42,293 bases of DNA from Tritrichomonas foetus. Lineage: Eukaryota > Parabasalia > Tritrichomonadida > Tritrichomonadidae. Each line of letters begins with the position of its first letter. Position 1 is the stretch's first letter. Of this stretch, positions 38,643 through 42,293 are shown in pieces. Under the pieces are notes generated by a model that was not told the origin of the DNA, ran no database searches, and saw only the letters and a list, made by a program, of their open reading frames with translations. The position numbers were made by a program, and so were the translations under genes. Location: positions 1-42,293 of the forward strand of contig MLAK01000765.1 of assembly GCA_001839685.1 (NCBI GenBank), written 5' to 3'.

Positions 38643-39524
38643 GATTTTTTAGATGTTTTGGAGCTTGTGTGTACAGATGATAAGAAAACTCAGACAAATG
38701 CTTTAACTGTACTTCTAAATATATCATTCACAAAATATGAGGATTTACTTTCACATCTTGAAGATTTATATCTCATCATTTCAATCTTTTGTTCAGGAGA
38801 AGAGCCGAAATGGGGTTCAATATCATTTATATGCTTTTCCATTTCAAATGCATTATCAAACGCTTTAGAAAACAAATATAAATTTACTTCCAACATTTTT
38901 CTGATTTTGTTAAATATTTCACTTGAAATTACAAAATCATATTTTTCCAGAAGACCAACTAACGATTTTGATTTTTCCTTTTTTCAAATGTTCACAAAAT
39001 CTATTGTTAAAGCATCAAATTCCAATATTGAAATGAATGATGAATTGTTTTTATTATTCACTGAACATTGTCTGATTGGTTTTCTAGAAAACTCTTCACT
39101 TGTTGAGATACTTGTAAGGAATTTTTCACAGATTGAAACAATATTTATGGAATGTGATGTTTCTCATTATAGAAAATTCGCAGAACCGCTTTCGAGTTCA
39201 AATTATGAAGTATCTCTTTTTTATACATCATTATGGATAAACCTGATTTCTTTAGATAATTTTCCAATGAGCCCATTTTTTAAGAATGCTCTTAAGTCTC
39301 AGTCTGCTCATTTTATGACTGTTTTATCAAATAAAATAGGTGAAAAAATAGAATCTGACAAAAATCCATTTGCACAACTTTTGCAGGTTTCTGCTAAATT
39401 CTTTATTATATTCTTAAAAACCGATCAGAAAGATTCAAATAATAACACATTAAGAAAAGAAGCATCAGTTATTAGTGAATTACTTTATAATCGATTCAAT
39501 CATATTTTAAAAGGTGAATCATGA
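38640..39524 (+). CDS. Hypothetical helical protein, possibly ARM/HEAT-like
   Basis: The protein has 294 residues. It is rich in hydrophobic helices. The start, MDFLDVLELVCTDDKKTQTN followed by ALTVLLNISF, and SNIFLILLNISLEITKSYF further on, look like armadillo-type repeats. No catalytic motif is seen. Family unknown. Its start codon is inside a strong inverted repeat, which may affect its expression. It is flanked by long intergenic regions on both sides. Confidence 0.65.
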   Translation: MDFLDVLELVCTDDKKTQTNALTVLLNISFTKYEDLLSHLEDLYLIISIFCSGEEPKWGSISFICFSISNALSNALENKYKFTSNIFLILLNISLEITKSYFSRRPTNDFDFSFFQMFTKSIVKASNSNIEMNDELFLLFTEHCLIGFLENSSLVEILVRNFSQIETIFMECDVSHYRKFAEPLSSSNYEVSLFYTSLWINLISLDNFPMSPFFKNALKSQSAHFMTVLSNKIGEKIESDKNPFAQLLQVSAKFFIIFLKTDQKDSNNNTLRKEASVISELLYNRFNHILKGES

Positions 39525-40114
39525 TTTTCAGAACTAATTCATTAAATGAATTTCAGTGTAGGATTTTTTTTCTTTATTTGGCCTTTCACTTCACAATTAC
39601 AAAACTCATAGGAAATTGAATATCAAACAAAAATCTGGTATCATCAACTATTTTCATGTTTCTTAAGGGGCAACTGACATATGAAGTGACCGAATGAAAA
39701 AAATGAAGTGATTGTTTCTATGTGATCTCTCAATCGTGATTTGACAGGATTTATCAGAAAAGAATTGAATGCATAAAAAATAGTTCTTTCAATTTTTTTT
39801 CTGTGTGCATTCAAATGATCATATTAATCGAAAAAAATTCTCTTTATCAGAAGATTAGTAATGCTTTCTTTTATTCTTTAATTGGTATGCAATAATATAT
39901 ATATATCGAATAATGAAGACTTTTGCGCAAGAAAAAATGGTGCAATTTCATATGATTTTGTGATCAAGTTTTGGCGATACAGTTTTAGATAAACATGCAT
40001 ATAGCGTGGGAATTTTAACTTATTTTAAAAGTAATAAAATCGATAAAATATTTATATATTATAAAAAAATAGTTACTTAATTGTTTATTTTTCCCCTCCT
40101 GTTTTTATAATCTC
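39525..40114. other. Convergent intergenic region next to the transposase-USP gene
   Basis: Lies between the 3' ends of the 38640 gene and the transposase-USP gene. If the latter is part of a transposon, its left terminal repeat should be here, but the partner end is outside the window so it cannot be identified. A TATATATATA run occurs near 39895-39905. No gene is recognised. Confidence 0.5.
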
Positions 40115-42293
40115 TTACAGATCCTGCATAATTTGCTCATATAATAAAATTTCTGGCCGTGATTTTTTGTCAATCTCAAAAGGACTTTTTATTTGATTGA
40201 TAAATGAATCTGAAATCAAGAACCACTTATTATTTTGGCGTACTACATCGAAATAATGCCCAGAATCTGGTAAATCTCGGAAATAAACTATCGATTTCAT
40301 TGAATATAATTTTTGATTTATATGAAGTGTTTCTTTGATGTGAAAAATTTGTTCATAATTCGAATCAGTTAAATGAATAATTAAGAGAATGTTGATGGAC
40401 ACAATTTGAGTCATCATTAAAGGAGTATTTCTACAGAACTGACAAATACTATCATTTATAGGTTCATTTTTACAACAATCTTCAATATTTTGTAATTCAG
40501 AGCATGAAATTGAGTAAAGTAGGTTATTTTCCAACACTTCATTTCGAGCGCCACATTGTGAGCATAAAATGGATTTAGCAATAAATCCAGTCATATTTGC
40601 TATCATATTATATTTTTCTTCTAAGTCGTTCAATAAAAATAGTAAAAACGCAGAGGTATCTCCTTTTTCATTGTACTTGATTGTTTGTGTAGAATTATTA
40701 ATATAATAATTTATTATATAATCAATATCTCTTTTGTTAACGATGTCTTTTGTACATTTTTTCAAAAATAATAACAAATCGTCTTCTTTATTGAATAATA
40801 ATAGCTTAGTTCGAAAATGCTCTGAACTCATTAATAATTGAATTCCACTGTTTATGTAACAATTATTAGCTATATTATATAAACGAAAAATATTTCCTAG
40901 TAATGCTTGATCAAGAAATAGTTTCCCAAAGTTAAACAAATCGAAAATGGTCATAGAAAACCAATCATCTGCATTGATGTCCTTAAAAAAAGAATCTTCT
41001 TCAGGTGAATTGAAGTTGGTTTCACGAAAATCTAAATCGTTTGTTTCTTCTTCTTCTTTGAAATCTGAATGAAGGACATCAGTTTCCCGAAATTCTATAT
41101 TTATTGGAGTGAAAACTTTCTTTAATTTGTAATCACCTTCTTTCCTCCCTGATTGTCTCCTAAGATTTCTAGTTTTGTTTTTTTGTTGTATATATTTTTC
41201 TGTTTGTTGCTTTTCTTTGTTTAGGGTTTTTCGCAGTATATATTTATCGATAATTTGTTTATTATGATCATTTAATTCTGCGATATTAAAATTGTTCATG
41301 AGCTGGTAATAAAACTTGTGCCCCTCATTCCAAAGTAAAACCGTAATTTTCATTCTGGTTGAAAAAGTCATTTTCCAAGATTTATTTTTGGGAGCCAGTT
41401 TGATTTTGAGTGAATGTAAACTTTCATTACATTGAGTATTCTTATGGGGTTCTGTTTTTTCAAAGATAATAACATTATCATCAAGAAACGTATCAAGTCT
41501 ATTTTTTAAATTAATATTTTTCGCAAAAGCTGGAATTTTAAAATCAATTAAATTCTCATGCAAACATTTCTGATGGTTATTCGAAAAATGTTCTGTAATA
41601 TTAAAAAATTGTTCTTTTTTTGTTATCAGAGGTAAATCTCTGTCAAGCATCAGGACTTTAACGAATTTTAAAAAAGACTTGATTATATCTGAAAATATAT
41701 TTTTATTGTCGAAATTAAATTTAAGAAAACGGTTTTTAAATTGCTTATATGCGTGATTTACATCTATAAATTGAATAATTTTCCAGTTCAACTTAGTAAA
41801 TATTCCACCTACATTGTTATCGTTATCCATTGTGATACTATCTATTTTTGATAATGAACACCATTTAGAACTTAATTTATTTAAAATTTCTGATTCAAGT
41901 GACTGGGGAAATCCTTCGCAATTTCCAATAGACCAATGGCTTTTTAATGACACTACATAATAGTCAATTATCTTTTGTGTTGCTAAATCTATGAAAGCAC
42001 CAAAGCATTCATGTGCATTTCTTGGGTGAGACCAAGCAGAATCAAATGAAATGCTTGACTTTTCATTCATCATAGAGCGAGCATTTCTCAATGATTCATT
42101 TGTTAAATCATTTAATATCTCATCCACTTTTTTAGTTAAACGTAAATAATGCTTTTCTGAGATTGTGGCTATATTTAATTTAGCCAGAAATCGTTCAGCT
42201 TGACTAAATGATAAACCTTCTGTCAGGCAACTGAGCGTAAATTGAAGAGGATCAACTTTTTCATTACATATTTTATGTAAAAGATTTTTTTTT
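40115..42293 (-). CDS. Mutator-like transposase fused to a ubiquitin-specific protease (USP) domain, 5' end beyond window
   Basis: The minus frame is open for 725 codons from the right edge to the TAA at 40115. It has no ATG before the edge, and the first GTG (42127) has coding sequence upstream, so the N-terminus is missing. N-terminal part: GLSFSQAERFLAKLNI, then SFDSAWSHPRNAHECFGAFI (Asp codon at 42043), NCEGFPQSLESE, MDNDN (Asp codon at 41821) and IDVNHAYKQF. This follows the D...E...D(N)D pattern of Mutator-like transposases. C-terminal part, a compact USP: NNCYINSGIQLL (Cys codon at 40861; family GNTCYxNSxxQ), DTSAFLLFLLNDLEE (family DAxEFLxxLLD), CSQC...CQFC zinc ribbon, and SGHYFDVVRQ...WFLISDS (His codon at 40258, Asp after WFLIS). 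All three catalytic residues are present. Function inferred: transposition with deubiquitination. Confidence 0.75.
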   Translation of the reverse strand, partial: KKNLLHKICNEKVDPLQFTLSCLTEGLSFSQAERFLAKLNIATISEKHYLRLTKKVDEILNDLTNESLRNARSMMNEKSSISFDSAWSHPRNAHECFGAFIDLATQKIIDYYVVSLKSHWSIGNCEGFPQSLESEILNKLSSKWCSLSKIDSITMDNDNNVGGIFTKLNWKIIQFIDVNHAYKQFKNRFLKFNFDNKNIFSDIIKSFLKFVKVLMLDRDLPLITKKEQFFNITEHFSNNHQKCLHENLIDFKIPAFAKNINLKNRLDTFLDDNVIIFEKTEPHKNTQCNESLHSLKIKLAPKNKSWKMTFSTRMKITVLLWNEGHKFYYQLMNNFNIAELNDHNKQIIDKYILRKTLNKEKQQTEKYIQQKNKTRNLRRQSGRKEGDYKLKKVFTPINIEFRETDVLHSDFKEEEETNDLDFRETNFNSPEEDSFFKDINADDWFSMTIFDLFNFGKLFLDQALLGNIFRLYNIANNCYINSGIQLLMSSEHFRTKLLLFNKEDDLLLFLKKCTKDIVNKRDIDYIINYYINNSTQTIKYNEKGDTSAFLLFLLNDLEEKYNMIANMTGFIAKSILCSQCGARNEVLENNLLYSISCSELQNIEDCCKNEPINDSICQFCRNTPLMMTQIVSINILLIIHLTDSNYEQIFHIKETLHINQKLYSMKSIVYFRDLPDSGHYFDVVRQNNKWFLISDSFINQIKSPFEIDKKSRPEILLYEQIMQDL

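Noticed and set aside
42127..42127. GTG at 42127 as the start of the transposase-USP gene
   Set aside because: The frame stays open and protein-like (SFSQAERFLAKLNI) up to the window edge, so the real start is outside.
1..42293. CRISPR arrays, tRNA or rRNA genes, operons
   Set aside because: None of the tandem repeats has spacers, no tRNA-like fold or rRNA sequence was recognised, and gene spacing and orientation are eukaryotic.

Overview
The window looks like nuclear DNA from an anaerobic protist of the Parabasalia, most likely a Tritrichomonas-type trichomonad. It is AT-rich, and all recognisable genes are single-exon. I see no intron with trichomonad-type splice motifs. The gene content is eukaryotic: AP-2 alpha adaptin, 14-3-3, a MIZ/SP-RING protein, MED14, Vps55, a SAPS-domain phosphatase subunit, a PKA-like kinase and an R2R3 Myb with Asn-rich repeats. 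A very large multi-membrane cyclase-like protein of the kind expanded in trichomonads, and Mutator-like transposase sequence, point the same way. The species is inferred; no rRNA or other marker is present.

Layout. 1-2599 (-) is the 5' part of a large P-loop NTPase-like gene that runs off the left edge. 3832-9149 holds AP-2 alpha (-), a MIZ zinc-finger protein (+) and a divergent 14-3-3 (-). 9150-17017 is a gene-poor stretch around a 1519-residue cyclase-like membrane protein (10638-15197, -), with two decayed coding relics (about 9868-10101 +, and about 15648-16560 -). 17018-23978 carries a short unknown ORF, a short glucosidase II beta-like protein, two poorly characterised proteins (one possibly TTI2-like), a PKA-like kinase and a Vps55/LEPROT-like membrane protein. 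25047-34927 contains MED14, two proteins of unknown function, a SAPS-domain protein and a Myb factor. 34928-38639 is mostly intergenic and contains an 895-bp element with 15-bp terminal inverted repeats and an 8-bp direct flanking repeat. 38640-39524 encodes an unknown protein whose start codon lies in an inverted repeat. 40115 to the right edge (-) is a Mutator-like transposase fused to a ubiquitin-specific protease (USP) domain, open to the window edge.

How they relate. The middle genes are ordinary housekeeping and signalling functions (endocytic coat, SUMO ligation, transcription, phosphorylation, vacuolar sorting) with no operon-like logic. The more unusual biology is in the selfish or accessory DNA: the transposase-deubiquitinase fusion, the NTPase-like gene at the other edge, the short TIR element and the relics. 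A recurrent GAAAAAGTT motif near several starts is a candidate promoter element. All identifications are by eye from sequence motifs; no database search was possible.
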